Origin: Anastatus disparis
Taxonomy: Eukaryota > Arthropoda > Insecta > Hymenoptera > Eupelmidae
Assembly (NCBI GenBank): GCA_017163975.1
Contig: JAFFSR010000218.1
Coordinates: 2,542,001 to 2,606,000, forward strand
DNA length: 64,000 nt
Direction: 5' to 3'
Below the pieces are notes generated by a model. That model did no database searches and had not been told where the DNA came from. It was given only the letters and a program-made list of their open reading frames with translations. Shown here piece by piece: positions 26,060 to 38,015 of this stretch. Both the position numbers and the translations under genes were made by a program. The stretch's first letter is position 1; each line of letters starts with the position of its first letter.

Positions 26060-28370
26060 AAGAGTCGTCCGTAACTTGTGTAATAAAAAGCAAAATTTCC
26101 TTTGCAGAGGATCGTTTTGATTTCAAGAAAAGTTTGCAGACAACCTTACAAAATTAGAAGTTGGGCTAGAAAATACCATGTTGTGGTTTGTCAAGCTTTT
26201 CTTGAAAACGAAGCAATGAAATTAATTTTTTTTTAACAGAGGAAATAATGTTTTTTATTATACGATTTGCGGACAACTCTTAATTCTTATCTATGATAAC
26301 AAGTTTCTCGGAAAAATTAAATTTTTCAATTAAAAAATGATAGAGGGATTCAGTAGATTTTTATGTTTCAACCATCCGATCAATATGTCGGTGTAAAGTT
26401 TAAAATAATCTTACGATGTTTGACATAAAAAATAACGTTTTTTGAGAATTTATTTTATTAAAGGGCAACAGTAAAACAATTCTTAAAATTAAATATTTTA
26501 CTTAATATTGAAACGATTATTTTATATTAAGTTATACTTTATTTTATTATTTAGATAAATACATCTAAATTGATTGTATTTTTTACTTACCGTACGTAAA
26601 ATTTTTATTGAAGAAATTAGCCTGTAATGTAAAATTTAAGTCTAAATTAAAGTACCGACAATTTGAAAAAAAACTTAACTTGGTTTGCTAGAGATGATTT
26701 TTAAAAAATATTTCATTTTGATTATTATTCGCACGATTAATAAAAAATTCTGAATACTTTGAAATATTTTACATTCGCGGAATAAAGACAAACGCGATAT
26801 CAATACTCATCGCCGCAACACATGCAATTTATAATAATCAATAAACATTTTTATTCATTTACTAATATTTAACTGGAAAAAATTGACGAGTACGTAATAG
26901 AATACAATGTATGTATGTTACAGATTTCAACGTGAAGATAACGGTGAATTGATAAAATACACTGCATCACTGCACATATAAATTATATAAAATATTAACG
27001 GTTATCTATCATTTGAATATGTGATTTTTCAAGTGCTCTTTCGGCAAACAACAAATTCCAACTTTTGATTGATTATATTGAGTGCGCATGTTATACGATT
27101 TCTTTCAATTAAAAATGGTTTATTTATTTTCAAACTTATTTTGGGACTTACTGAAAAAAGTAAACAGGTCATTTTTTTTTAAATTTAAATTTATTACACA
27201 TTTTGTACATTTACCGTTATTTCTTTTCTTTAGAAATTAGACAATAGTTCGTTTCGTTCTGGAAAGCCACAAAATCAAGATTTGTTTGTTTTTCATTTAA
27301 TTTAAAATGTGATCTATTTACTTTTTTGGATAAGTCTTTAAAATTAAAACTCTTTAATCATATAAATAAAAGTAATAATTATATATTCAAAAAAAAAAAA
27401 GAATTTATATTCTCGGAATGACAAACCTTTCTCAAATTTTGGTAAATGTTTTTGTATTGTTAAAAAAGGCGGGATCTACATTTCAATATAGTTAAAAACG
27501 AACCCAAAAGTTTAAAATTCCATTTCTTAACTAAAAAAATTATTTCCAAAATTTTATGACCTATAAAGGGTATACTTTATATGCGTATAAATAATTAATT
27601 GCTGATATTTATGGATAATTTAATTTAAATTAGAAAATAAAAATTCATTTCGTTTATAAAAAATAAAACAAAAAAAAAGTTGTATATTCAAGTTTAGTAA
27701 GATAACGTATACTTAGAAATACAAAGGCATCTAATTCCCGCGCATTTATCCCGCATTTGGGGTTGGCAACCCCACGTGAAACAAAGAACAGGCGTTTCGA
27801 TGAACGTGCTAACAAAGAAACTGAATAAATTTCATGCTATTCTAAGCTATATAAATTTGCTTTCATTTTACATTAAATTTAATAAATAATATTAATGTTT
27901 AATAAAAAATGCACTTTATTACAAAATATTAATTTTTTTCAAAGAATAAAAGCTCTGAATAATTGAATTCTATTTCTGAAAATTTTTATTTTTTATTATT
28001 TAAAAAAAGTAATGATTAAATATGAAATATTGAATAAATAAATATGTAATACGTAAAACAAATGATATCATCTTTATAAAGCGTGCCCCTGCAAATGATT
28101 TCCAAACGGTTCCTCGCATTCACCGAAACTCACAGTAGAAAAGTCGCGTTACGCACGGACGTTTATACGGTTTGACGTTATCAATTATAAGTTTTCTCTT
28201 TCCTCAAAATAAAAAATTATTTCTCGGAAAATTTAACGTACGAAACTATCCAATTTATCGTAATGTCAATCATTAATAAACATTTAACGCAATTATAAAA
28301 TCCATTCTAAAAATCATATAATCTATTTTACAAATAACGACCCATTTAGTTCGTAATCTTTCATTTTCAC
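26060..28370. other. AT-rich intergenic DNA, no gene seen
   Basis: Mostly AT-rich background. A short, more GC-rich patch at 27735-27810 contains TTGGGGTTGGCAACCCCACG, a small perfect stem (GGGGTTG/CAACCCC). No coding stretch was recognised. Confidence 0.45.
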
Positions 28371-28382
28371 TATCCTACTTAC

Positions 28383-28480
28383 CTTCGCAAACACAACCTC
28401 GTTGATCAGTCATCGCTCAGTCATACGAATTACGTTTAAAAAAAGAAAAAAAAAGTCTTACCTCAATAATACTCGCGGAT
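28383..28480 (-). other. candidate 5' exon ends of a divergent minus-strand transcript
   Basis: On the minus strand two good splice donors stand in a CpG-containing stretch that shares an upstream region with the L49 gene: GAAG|GTAAGTAGG with the exon end at 28383, and GAG|GTAAGAC with the exon end at 28462. A minus-strand ATG at 28413 would open MTDQRGCVCE before the first donor. I cannot find the next exon, which may lie far downstream in the gene-poor 1-28 kb part. This is an inference from splice signals only. Confidence 0.3.
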
Positions 28481-28483
28481 TGA

Positions 28484-28908
28484 TCGCACAGCTTCCGAGT
28501 ATCGGGAAATTGTCTATTGTGTACGATCCTCTTAATGTTTTATATATGTATATCCTGCAGTATCCTGTTATACATGAGCTTCACGTGCACGCACTACACA
28601 CGTCAACGATTGTAATGCTTTGTGTGTCCGTTTCATTTTTTTTTTCTTCTCTTCTCTTCTGTTGTTTTAAGTTACCGATATTATTACGGTCATTGTTGGG
28701 TGACTAGTCATTGTTATTTCGTTTCTGTGACTCGTCATTTTAATTAAATTCATCCCACGTGCGCGTGTATTTGTTGTATGCGCGCGCAGTTAAACTAGCC
28801 CTTGCAACTCTTTTTTTTATTCTTTTTGTTTATCCCTTTGGAGAAAAATGTATTAGCTTGGTGTTGATGTTTTGTTTAATAGTTGGATAGTTTTTAAACG
28901 TTAATAGA
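28484..28908. promoter_or_regulatory. likely shared promoter region upstream of L49
   Basis: Between the candidate divergent exon and the L49 start codon the sequence is richer in CpG (for example CCACGTGCGCGTG and TGCGCGCGCAG near 28756-28792) than the surrounding DNA, with pyrimidine-rich stretches. No TATA box stands at a fixed distance from the ATG, as is usual for housekeeping promoters. Confidence 0.4.
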
Positions 28909-30443
28909 ATGGCTGGAGCTCTACGCAACCTTTGTAGGTTGACTGCAATTACAAGGGCTGCTGATGGATTAATTGCTCCTTCTATTTCACAGGTTAATTT
29001 TTGGTTCTTTTTTTTTTAAAGAATTTCTACTTGTTCGAGATTTAGAGGTTATGTTCTGTTGGTTGATTTTACGTTGTCTTCTGCTTAAAATCTTACTCAA
29101 AATTTAATTTTTAATAATTAAATATAAAATTTTTTGATAATTACACAACTATTTTTTTGAAAAAAATTATTAATTATTAGTTTATTATGATAATTGTTGC
29201 TTATGTATTTGAAATCAAAGAATATTACCTGCCATAGTTCTGACATTCTACTTTATTATTTTTTGTAATTATTCATTATATATAATCTAAATTTTATATT
29301 TTATTAAAATTAAATAAGTAATAAATAATGACTTGGATGAAATATCTTCAATTACTCTTTACTAAATCAGATGTATTTTAAATAATTTAAATTGAATTGT
29401 TTTTACTTTTTATATTGACTAACAAATGATTATAAATAAGTTTTAATTATGATTCTAAAAATATCTAATTAATATTGCACCAAATTTAACAAATTCATAT
29501 GATTATTGTTGTAGATACAAACTAAACGTTATAAATATTCAGAAAAGATAAAAATTCAACATCTCGATTTAACCAAACTTCCAGAATTTGAAATTTCGAG
29601 AGATGAGAAAGAATGGGAATATGTCGAACGTCTTTTACCAATAAAAGTTGTACCAAAACCAAAAGAATTTGATGGTCCTGCTCCATCAGGATGGATACCT
29701 CCACGCCCAGGTAAATAATAGCTTACAAAATTAAAAACCATTGATTATTATAAATTTAAACTATAGTATTACTCTTTAAGAAATAAACGATTTACTTAAA
29801 TATTTCTCAATATTTATTTCAACTTAAGTACATAGAAAAAACTTTCGATTAACTTTATAACTGTACATTACTATAACATTTTATGTATATTGTTCAGTAT
29901 ATACTTTTATCATGATTTATGAGATTTACATATTTAACAAAAATTTTGGTTCATCTTTTTATACACCTATTTTTCATTTTTATTAATTTTATAATTCATA
30001 TTTGTACTATATCATTAATAAAAATAAATTTGTTTTTAATTGAATAGACAAAGAATAATTTTGCTTACTAAAATCGTTTTTTCTTAGTCATATGAAATTT
30101 TAAATTGATTTAGATTTTCATAATAAAAAATTATCTAAAATTTTTTATATTTGTTATAGAAGAAGCATTGAAATTACCATATTTTGTTACAAGAACCAAA
30201 AATCATATGCTACCAGTATATTTAAATATTGATTTTCGAGGTATGAGGCGTGTAACAAAGATTAAAAAAATTGAAGGTGATGTATGGAAATTGGAAGCAG
30301 AATTAAGAAAATATCTTGAGACCAAATTAACAAAGAAAAGTCAAACTATTGCTAGTCGTGTCCATGAACTGACTGGGCAGATTGTATTTAGAGGTGATTA
30401 TGTGGAATATGTAAAAAAATGGATGTTTGAGAAAGGATTTTGA
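28909..30443 (+). CDS. mRpL49: mitochondrial ribosomal protein L49 (mL49)
   Basis: Component of the large subunit of the mitochondrial ribosome. Three exons: 28909-28992, 29515-29710 and 30160-30443, joined at canonical GT-AG sites (CAG|GTTAAT, TTGTAG|AT, CCAG|GTAAAT, TATAG|AA), giving 187 residues. The N-terminus MAGALRNLCRLTAITRAADG is basic with few acidic residues, as expected for a mitochondrial import signal. The conserved C-terminal part is recognisable by LPYFVTRTKNHMLPVY, KIEGDVWKLEAELRKYLE, VHELTGQIVFRGDYV and the end WMFEKGF, which correspond to the family's LPYFV, VEGDIW, VNEVTG and LLEKGF blocks. The length is close to the usual 160-190 residues. An AATAAA signal lies at 30489. 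The gene converges on eEF1-gamma with about 390 bp between stop codons. Confidence 0.95.
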
Positions 30444-30488
30444 AATGGTTCATATACTACTTTGAAATCGCTATTATAGTTATTGTTA

Positions 30489-30494
30489 AATAAA
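30489..30494 (+). terminator. polyadenylation signal of L49
   Basis: AATAAA stands 46 bases after the L49 stop codon, followed by T-rich sequence. This is the expected position for the 3' end signal. Confidence 0.6.
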
Positions 30495-30786
30495 CTTTTT
30501 TTTATAAATAATTGTGTATTCATAAAGGACTTTTATTTTTTTACAAAAATACCTAAGATCCATAAGTAATAAATAAATCGTAAAAATTTATTTTGTATTC
30601 TTTTTCAAGAAAAAAATTAAAAATTAACGACACGAAATATTAAGTTGGTCATTACCTATTTAAAAAAAAAAAAAAACATTTTTCACATCAACAATGTAAC
30701 TTTGAAAAAATAAGCGGAGCATTTTTATAAGGGAGACCATTAAGAAGATGTAATTATTCAGAATTTTTGAGCAGAGTGCTTTTTAA

Positions 30787-30792
30787 TTTATT
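30787..30792 (-). terminator. polyadenylation signal of eEF1-gamma
   Basis: TTTATT on the plus strand gives AATAAA on the minus strand about 40 bases after the eEF1-gamma stop codon at 30832-30834. Confidence 0.6.
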
Positions 30793-30831
30793 TTTTATGC
30801 GAATATTGGCTTTTAAAATGCGAAACCGTAT

Positions 30832-33800
30832 TTATTTGAAAATTTTTCCTTGGTTGAACTTGCGTCCATTTTTATCTGTACCAGTCCAGCTGAAATATTG
30901 TTTTACAAGTTCCTTAGTTTTTTCATCTGAAGGGTCTAATTTGGTCCAGTCATAAGATTCATAATCTATCTGCCAGTCAGGACATAACTAAAAATAAAAA
31001 AATTAATAAAAAATCAATTTTAATAACATAAAATAAATACTTTAAGATTTTTTCAGAATTCAATACTAAAAAAAGATTATTTTGTTTCTAAATAAACTTT
31101 GTTGGTATATTTAAACAAGTTTTTGCAATAAATGCAAATACTACCGGTGTATGCCAAATTTTATTATTCCTCTTATTTCTATGAAATTCAATAGAGGCAT
31201 GGAATCTCGTCATTGTAAGAGGATCATATATTGTAATTCTGATTATTATAAAAAATCGATATTGACTTACAGGAAATGCAAGTTCTTGACCGCGCCAAAC
31301 CCATATGCCACTAATAGAGCTATCGTTATCAGTTCCAAACAGACATGCACTAGCAAATGCAGCCTTTCGCATTTTATCTAAACGTTGATACATTCCACCA
31401 ATTAAGTTGCAGGACATGAAGGTCTAAAATAATAAAAATATTTTAATCAAGAATTAAACCATGAATATTTCAAAAATTATTTTGTTTAATAATATTTACT
31501 TTTGTGAGTTCTTCTGGATATTTATATTCACCGAACCAAATGCTGTAATTTTGAGGATCGAACTTTTCCCAGAAATAAGGAATAGATTTGGCTTCATCTT
31601 CATTACTGTAAAACCGTTTGAAATCATCCATATCGAAGGTACCTTTTGGCATGCTGTCAAATGGATTTGAAGATTTTGGCTCTGCAGCCAAGGCAGCCTC
31701 TGCTGCATCTGGTTCTTCAGCGGGTTCTTTTTCTTTTTTAGATTCTTTTTCTTTCTTTTCCTTTGGCTCTTTTTCTTTTTTATCCTTCTTGGGCTAAAAA
31801 TTAAAAAAATATTTTTTTTTAGTATAAAAGATTTAGAAACAGCCTTTTTATAAAATTAACTAATGCAACTCTAAAGTACATTTAAATTAAAATTATTTAA
31901 TTAAGTAGAAAATGAAAAGTAGTATGTCATTTATTTTTAAATATATTTTTAGTAATAATGTTGATAAATGATGTTCATTTTTGTTTTATAATAATACAAG
32001 GGTAAGTGTGCATAACAAAAGAGTCGTTTGTCCTTTAGAAACTCATACTTTTGCCTAATCAATGACATGATAGTATAAAAAAAAAATTTTTAATGATGCT
32101 AAAAATAAAAATTAATTTGTAATTCCTAATTAAATGATTAGTAAATTTAAGAAAAAATATAAATATTTTTTAATAAATCAAACAAATATTCAATTTTGCA
32201 GCATGATTTAAAAATTGGTAAACTCGTGCAATAGTAATACCCTAAACTAATTGAGTTTTATGAAAAAATGTAATGTATATTTTTTGAGGAAAAATAAATA
32301 ACATAATTCTGACCTTTTCAACAACATGACTTTCGTAATTTTGATAAACAGTTATTTTATTTTTATGCTTAAGTTTATGTATCTTATTTTCTAAAGATTT
32401 TATCTTGTCTTCCATTCGATTTAACTTTGTTAGAATATAGTCAAGTTTCTGTTCCAACTTTTCAGCATTTTTATTTGAATTTTCAATTATTTTTTTATTT
32501 TCTTCTCTTACTTTGCCCCATAACTCATACACAGTGTTTACGTAAGACATTTTACTTAAATGAGTTTCAGAAGAATACAAAAATTCATATGATTTATTAT
32601 CAATATGCTCTAAATTAAAACCTTTGGTTTCTTAAAATTATTATTATTCCAGTAATTTGTATACTAGAGCTTGGAATATAATTCAAGATAAAAATACTTA
32701 AGAAAATTAATAAATTAAATATTATAAAATTTATTCTACAAGCATAGAATGTGCAAAAATGAAACGCTTGAAAGAATTAAGATTTGAAAATATCTAAGAT
32801 AATACAAATAATATAGGCCCAGAAGATTAATTGAGAAGGTGATTATAGGTTATATGATAAAATACACCCACACAATTTTAAATTTAATTGATATCACAAA
32901 ATTTAAATTTTGGAACAATGAACAGGCAACTTGATTTTGTTATAAAATATGAGAATTAAAGAAATAATTGAGAAAAAATCTTTTTTGATAACGTAATTTT
33001 TTTCTTTATGTGTCTATACACGTGGTAAGAGATAAGAAAAAAAAACGGAAACCGATTTTTTTTCAAATTATGTGATTCACTGGATAAAAATAAAAATGAT
33101 ATCTCAAAATGATAGAAAAATTGTGTATTTTTCAAATATACGCTAAATTAGCTTTAATTTTTTAAAATATTAACACTGTATCTTTATATTTAATTTAAAA
33201 AATTAAAGATTAAAAAAGTAAGAGATTATCAACATCTGATGAAGTATACTACTAAAGTATGACGAATTATATCAAAATCAGACAATATGCTTTCACACTC
33301 TCGTCGCGACATCTGACGGAAGCCGAATATTACATAAAAACGTTCAAAAATAAGGAGTACTCTTTATAACGATTAAAATAATACCGTTATCTAATTTAAA
33401 TTTTTGATAACTTTTTATCTTTTGAGATATTTAAAACTTTCTAAAAATGTTTCCTTATGTGCAATCTTTTAATTTTGTTTGCAAAAAAGTTTCATTATGA
33501 AAATTTAATAAAACTTCTTTTGTCTTGATTAATTAATTTATAAAACTTTACTCAAAATAATCTTTTATGCTTATGATAAACGGGGAAACTAACTATATAA
33601 AGTATATTAAGAGATTATAATATTCAAAAATTTTTCATGAAGCTTTAAATTGTACTAATAATGAGGAACATTTTGAATATATGTTTTAAATCAATATAAT
33701 AATATATATCAGCTTTAGAAACTAATTTTTTTAAAACCCTATGATATAAATTTACCTTTGCATGACTATCCACGAATTTCTTAGGATCATATTCAAGTGT

Positions 33801-35478
33801 CTTTTCTGCCAATTTAAAAGGACCGATCACAGCAATTACTTGTGGTTGATAAATGACTGTTTGGAACCATCTGTTAACGTTTTGGTATGGTTTACGTAGA
33901 TTTGGTTCTAAAATATACTGATATAAATATAGAAGGGTCATGGCAACACTGACATCAGCTAACGTCATCCTTTCACCAACTAAGAAAGTTCTTGGGAGTA
34001 AATAATCATTTAAATATGTTAGTACTTTTTTTACGTCCTCCTTTGCAGCCTCTACTGTCTATAAGCATGAAAAAAAAATTTTTAATTAATAATAAAATTT
34101 GAGATTATTAGAAGAATTTAAAATAAGTTATTCTATTTTTTGATATACTGTTGGCATAGTCAACAAAGGGTTTGCTATAATTACCACAAACACCGGTACC
34201 AGTTTATACCAATTAATTTTCCTCTTTTCGTTACGAAATTCAATAAAAATAATCAAATCTCGCCTTTTTAAGAGGTTAAACCAAATGATGAAATAAAAAT
34301 ATTAACTTACATTTTTATTGTAAGGCATAATACCAAGGAGTGGGAAAACCCATGCACTGCTAGCAGGCAAAATTTCTGAATCTGCAAAACTTAACCATTG
34401 AATTACTTGAGCACGATCTGAAGGATTTGTTCCTCTCAACTGATCATTAGCGACTAAAAAAAACAAAATTCAAATTAAAATTCATCATTTATGTTGAAGA
34501 AAAAAAAAATATTACAATTAAATGATGTAACAACTCACGATAATAAGCAATAGCATTACTTTCGGTAATGTATTTGCCATCACTAGTTTCAAAGGCAGGT
34601 ACCTAAAAATAAATATGCATTAATTAAATAAATCTAATCACATAGATAAATTTAGCTATGTAGAATCTTGAAATAATAACCCAACACAATCACACCGAAT
34701 GAATTAAAAAAAGTAGTTTATAAAAATTTTGAACAACAGTTATTATAACGATAAAAAAAAGAATTCAACTTTCACCACGTCTTCAATTCACGTATGTGTA
34801 ACATCTGGACCACTCGATAATGCAAAGGTTAATGCATTCATACGAAAAAAAAAAGAAAGTGCACAAAAGTAGACCAAAAAAAAGTCACCTTACAAAATTC
34901 ACTATAGCGGATATTTTTTAAATTTTCGAACAATTGAATTATCCGTTATTCTATTTACACGTCACACATCATCAAGGTGTACTCGTAGTCAAAAAAAATT
35001 CACACACCGCACCAATAAATATTCACTTTATTCACCAGACACGATTTTATAACCTTTAAAAAGGTAGAGAAAATTTCTTTTTTTTTTATTATACGCATGC
35101 TCATCCTCACCTTGCCTAGTGGGAACTTCTTAAGGAATGCCTGGGACTTATTAGTTTCGCCAAATACAAAATCTGGTGCAACGGTTATTTTAGCACCGGA
35201 AAATTGGGCAGCTATCAGTGCCTTATAGGCTCTGAAGTTCTCCGGATACGTATAAAGTGTCTAGAAAGAGAGATAAAAATTAATAGAGAAAAAAAAATCA
35301 TATAATCATTAATTAAATAAGCTATTCGTCTATCAGGCAGTATCGATCATTTAAAGAAATATTAAGCGATCGAGCTGATGCTGATGGCTTAATAAAATTA
35401 ATTTAACTTTAATGAAAAATGACGAAACCACGAGGTTTTAATGAAAGTAGAGGAGAAAAAACTTACACCAGACGCCAT
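30832..35478 (-). CDS. eEF1gamma: translation elongation factor 1-gamma
   Basis: Structural subunit of the eEF1B exchange complex that recharges eEF1A with GTP. Eight exons on the minus strand: 35467-35478, 35111-35260, 34539-34602, 34311-34453, 33756-34058, 31500-31793, 31271-31423 and 30832-30987, all with GT-AG borders and consistent phase, giving 424 residues (family about 430). Residues 1-224 form the glutathione-S-transferase-like half (start [65 protein letters not shown]). Residues 225-255 are a highly charged [16 protein letters not shown] linker. Residues 270-424 are the conserved EF1G C-terminal domain ([59 protein letters not shown], end KFNQGKIFK). It is intact. The first exon codes for only four residues. 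The long fifth intron holds a possible alternative first exon. Confidence 0.97.
32314..32550 (-). CDS. candidate alternative first exon of eEF1-gamma (coiled coil)
   Basis: Inside intron 5, in the same orientation, a 79-codon open frame starts at an ATG with the insect-type context AAAATG and ends at AAAAG|GTCAGA, a usable donor, exactly in the phase of exon 6 at 31793. Splicing would give a 279-residue protein in which the GST-like half is replaced by a coiled coil: [18 protein letters not shown], then [20 protein letters not shown] with leucine or isoleucine at heptad positions, followed by the charged linker and full EF1G domain. An in-frame TAA upstream rules out simple inclusion as an internal exon. 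It could instead be a small nested gene. The phase match and frame are seen; the isoform is inferred. Confidence 0.5.
32600..33750. other. rest of eEF1-gamma intron 5
   Basis: AT-rich intron sequence between the candidate alternative exon and exon 5. No repeat or RNA gene was recognised. Confidence 0.5.
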
Positions 35479-35496
35479 TGCCAGATTGCGCGCTTC

Positions 35497-35512
35497 ACGG
35501 GAAGAGGAAGTC
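35497..35512 (-). promoter_or_regulatory. TOP/TCT-type transcription start of eEF1-gamma
   Basis: On the minus strand, ACTTCCTCTTCCCGTG lies about 30 bases before the ATG. A cytosine followed by a pyrimidine run is the 5' terminal oligopyrimidine (TCT initiator) arrangement used by translation-factor and ribosomal-protein genes. A start at about 35510 would give a 5' leader of about 32 bases. Confidence 0.5.
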
Positions 35513-35582
35513 GAAGGCCGGCTCGACAAAAATCTTACTCTCTCGAACACACTAGTTTAATACTCACACAACACTATATACA

Positions 35583-36105
35583 CCGCACGAGTATTAACAA
35601 CGAAGATAGACGCTTATAGAAGCGTACTTCTGCCCGATCGGAAATGATAGCAGGGCGCCGGCTTGGCCCCAACTAGTTGCCAAGAAAGCCTAACAGGGCC
35701 CTCTCTAGGCAAACTGTAGTGAAGGATGGCGCTGTGTAACGGGGTGCTAGCGAGGCCCTTGGAAGGCAACGTCTTCTCTGCAGTAAATCTATATCTATAT
35801 ATAGCATAAACTATACAAAGTTAAATTTTGGTAAGGAAAAAAGCAATGTATAGTTTGTGTTGACGCATGCGCATATCATCGTAAAAAGGCTGGGCCCTGC
35901 TTGCGCCGTGTGTTACCCCCGTTACAAAATCAGCGTGGGCCACGCCTGGCGGCCTATAGAGGGCCTTGTATGCCATCTTGGCTAGCCACGATATCTTTCC
36001 GATCGGGTAGTGGCGCCCTCAGTAGCTGGGTAACTCATTTTTGGCAGAAATTTCCCATTTAAGAGTACGCTTCTATAAGCGTCTATATTCGTTGGTATTA
36101 AAAAC
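35583..36105. repeat. 520-bp imperfect inverted repeat beside the eEF1-gamma promoter
   Basis: The block TAGACGCTTATAGAAGCGTA occurs at 35606-35627 and inverted at 36068-36090. Further inverted pairs inside are CCCGATCGGAAA, GGGCGCC, GGCCCTCT(C/A)TAGGC and GTAACGGGG, so the arms correspond over about 200 bp with gaps around a centre near 35800-35850. It is GC- and CpG-rich compared with its flanks. This is either a foldback element or an inverted duplication of promoter DNA. Confidence 0.6.
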
Positions 36106-36309
36106 GTCGCGCCCGCGCGTGCGCAGTTATCAAAATTCAGAACCGCACTATATATTTGATACCTATATACTTTTATCATGTGTGTGTATATATATGCACG
36201 TACAAGGTAGTATATATCAATATATATATACCCATATACGTTATTTTCTTTTTATTGAAGTAAGCGGTTTTTCTAAAAGGAGGTGGAACATACCGGCAAG
36301 ATAATACTA

Positions 36310-37440
36310 CAATGCGGTTGTTGTTTTAGGCTTATGCGTTTTTTTTTTTTAAACTCGGCTTATTAAATGACGAATATCATTTTATTTCATAAATAGCTTT
36401 ATATGGAATGAATTTAATTCACTTTTTGTATTAATATCATGAGTATATTTAGATTTGGTTTAGTTCTATTTTTAAACTGTCAATGTTACTGCGCAATTGA
36501 TTCTGATAATTTTTTATCGGAAATTTAGTTGTATCATTATTTGTATTAAAAGTATCAAATACCAAAAATTGAATTATTAAATGATGCAAAAATATCAATA
36601 TACGACCAAAATTTTTTTCAAGGTAAAATTTATTGATCGATTTTATGAATCTTATAAAAAATTTGAATACAAGATTAATATATAATAATAATAATACTAT
36701 TATTATAAAAAATGCACTTTAAATTCATAAAATTAATCACGCATTACAGTAATGTTAAAAAAATTGTTTTTTAATTTTAATTTTATTTAAAACGAATTAA
36801 AGGCTGGGGCCTTCACAAGCCTTATCTCAAAAAGGTCAAGTATCTTGTTAAACCGTCTGAGCCAAGTACCGTGTATTATTAAAGTACAGTACATAAATAA
36901 ACGCAGCTGGCAATACGAGAAAAAAATAATGATTTTTAATCGTTTAAAATTCATATAATTTTAAAAATGGAAGCGAAGATCATGCCTTTTTGTTTTATTG
37001 AAAAAATATGTGTAGAATCATTAATTTAAAATATTATATGAAGAGAAATTGTTTCTTTTGATGTTTGCTATTAAAATATATAAATCTGAAGAAAATGATA
37101 TACTGACAAGCGCAATATTGCTAATTTACATTCAATAAATTTGAATCCTGAATTTTTTTAAATATTCCTTTTTTTACTTAATTATTATTATTATTATTAT
37201 CTGTAAATTATTAAATAATTAATTAAAAATTAACTTTATCTGAAATGAGTATTTTAAAGCCAAAAATTATTTGGTTTTATTTTCAATACCCTTTAAAAAA
37301 ATAACCGTTTATAGTACAGTAGAGCATTGATTATATTTTAGCTGACAATGCAACAAGAAGCTTTTCATAAGAGGAGGTCACGGTTTTGCAGGTCACGAAA
37401 TTTCAACGAAAATTCTGAGGACAATTTTATACGACGTATA
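36310..37440. other. AT-rich intergenic DNA, no gene seen
   Basis: No open frame with protein character, no repeat boundary and no RNA gene was recognised here. Confidence 0.5.
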
Positions 37441-37441
37441 T

Positions 37442-37630
37442 TTTTTTTAACGTCGCTGTATTTCAGGTATGATTCCGATACTACTTAGCGACGAATGTTA
37501 TTAGTGTGTTTATTAACAAAGCATGTAACAAACAGTAGAGCTTACATAAATCAGCCAAGAGCGGGATTCGAACTCGGGAACTCGAGATTGTGAATGCATC
37601 GTTCTAACGACTGAGACACTCTTTATGAAC
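37442..37630 (-). repeat. tRNA-derived SINE
   Basis: Minus-strand copy. TTAACGTCGCTGTATTTC and CTTAGCGACGAATG (3' block), TTATTAACAAAGCATGTAAC (body) and GAGCGGGATTCGAACTCGGG with AACGACTGAGACAC (tRNA-like head). The open frame at 37513-37716 is the repeat. Confidence 0.85.
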
Positions 37631-37958
37631 ATAATAAATAGAATTTGTTGTATTGACTCGATGGTAAAAAAGATTTTACAGAAAAAATAACAGTTTATGG
37701 GTTGAATTGTGAACAAACATACAATATTTTTATTTTATTATAATGATCATTTTAAAGTATATTGTGATTGGCAGTTTTTAGAGTTCCAAATTTTATGTTG
37801 AAAATGCAAAAGAATTCATAAAAAACAATGGAATTTCTACATTGCATCAAATTCTATACAAACGATTAATCATACTGAATTCCTTTCCAATCAATTTTCT
37901 AATAAACAGAAATCATTGCAACAAAGTTAATTTTTCATTGTATTTAAATTTAAACACG

Positions 37959-37965
<7 letters not shown>

Positions 37966-38012
<47 letters not shown>
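37966..38012. repeat. (TA)n microsatellite
   Basis: Uninterrupted alternating TA of about 22 units. It is the insertion point of the foldback dimer that follows, and a shorter TA run resumes at 39173-39186 after the dimer. Confidence 0.9.

Positions 38013-38015
<3 letters not shown>

Noticed and set aside
29522..29741. Minus-strand ORFs over the second L49 exon
   Set aside because: They are antisense shadows of a well-supported coding exon.
35419..35619. 66-codon plus-strand ORF over the first eEF1-gamma exon
   Set aside because: It is antisense to the first exon and 5' leader and has no independent support.
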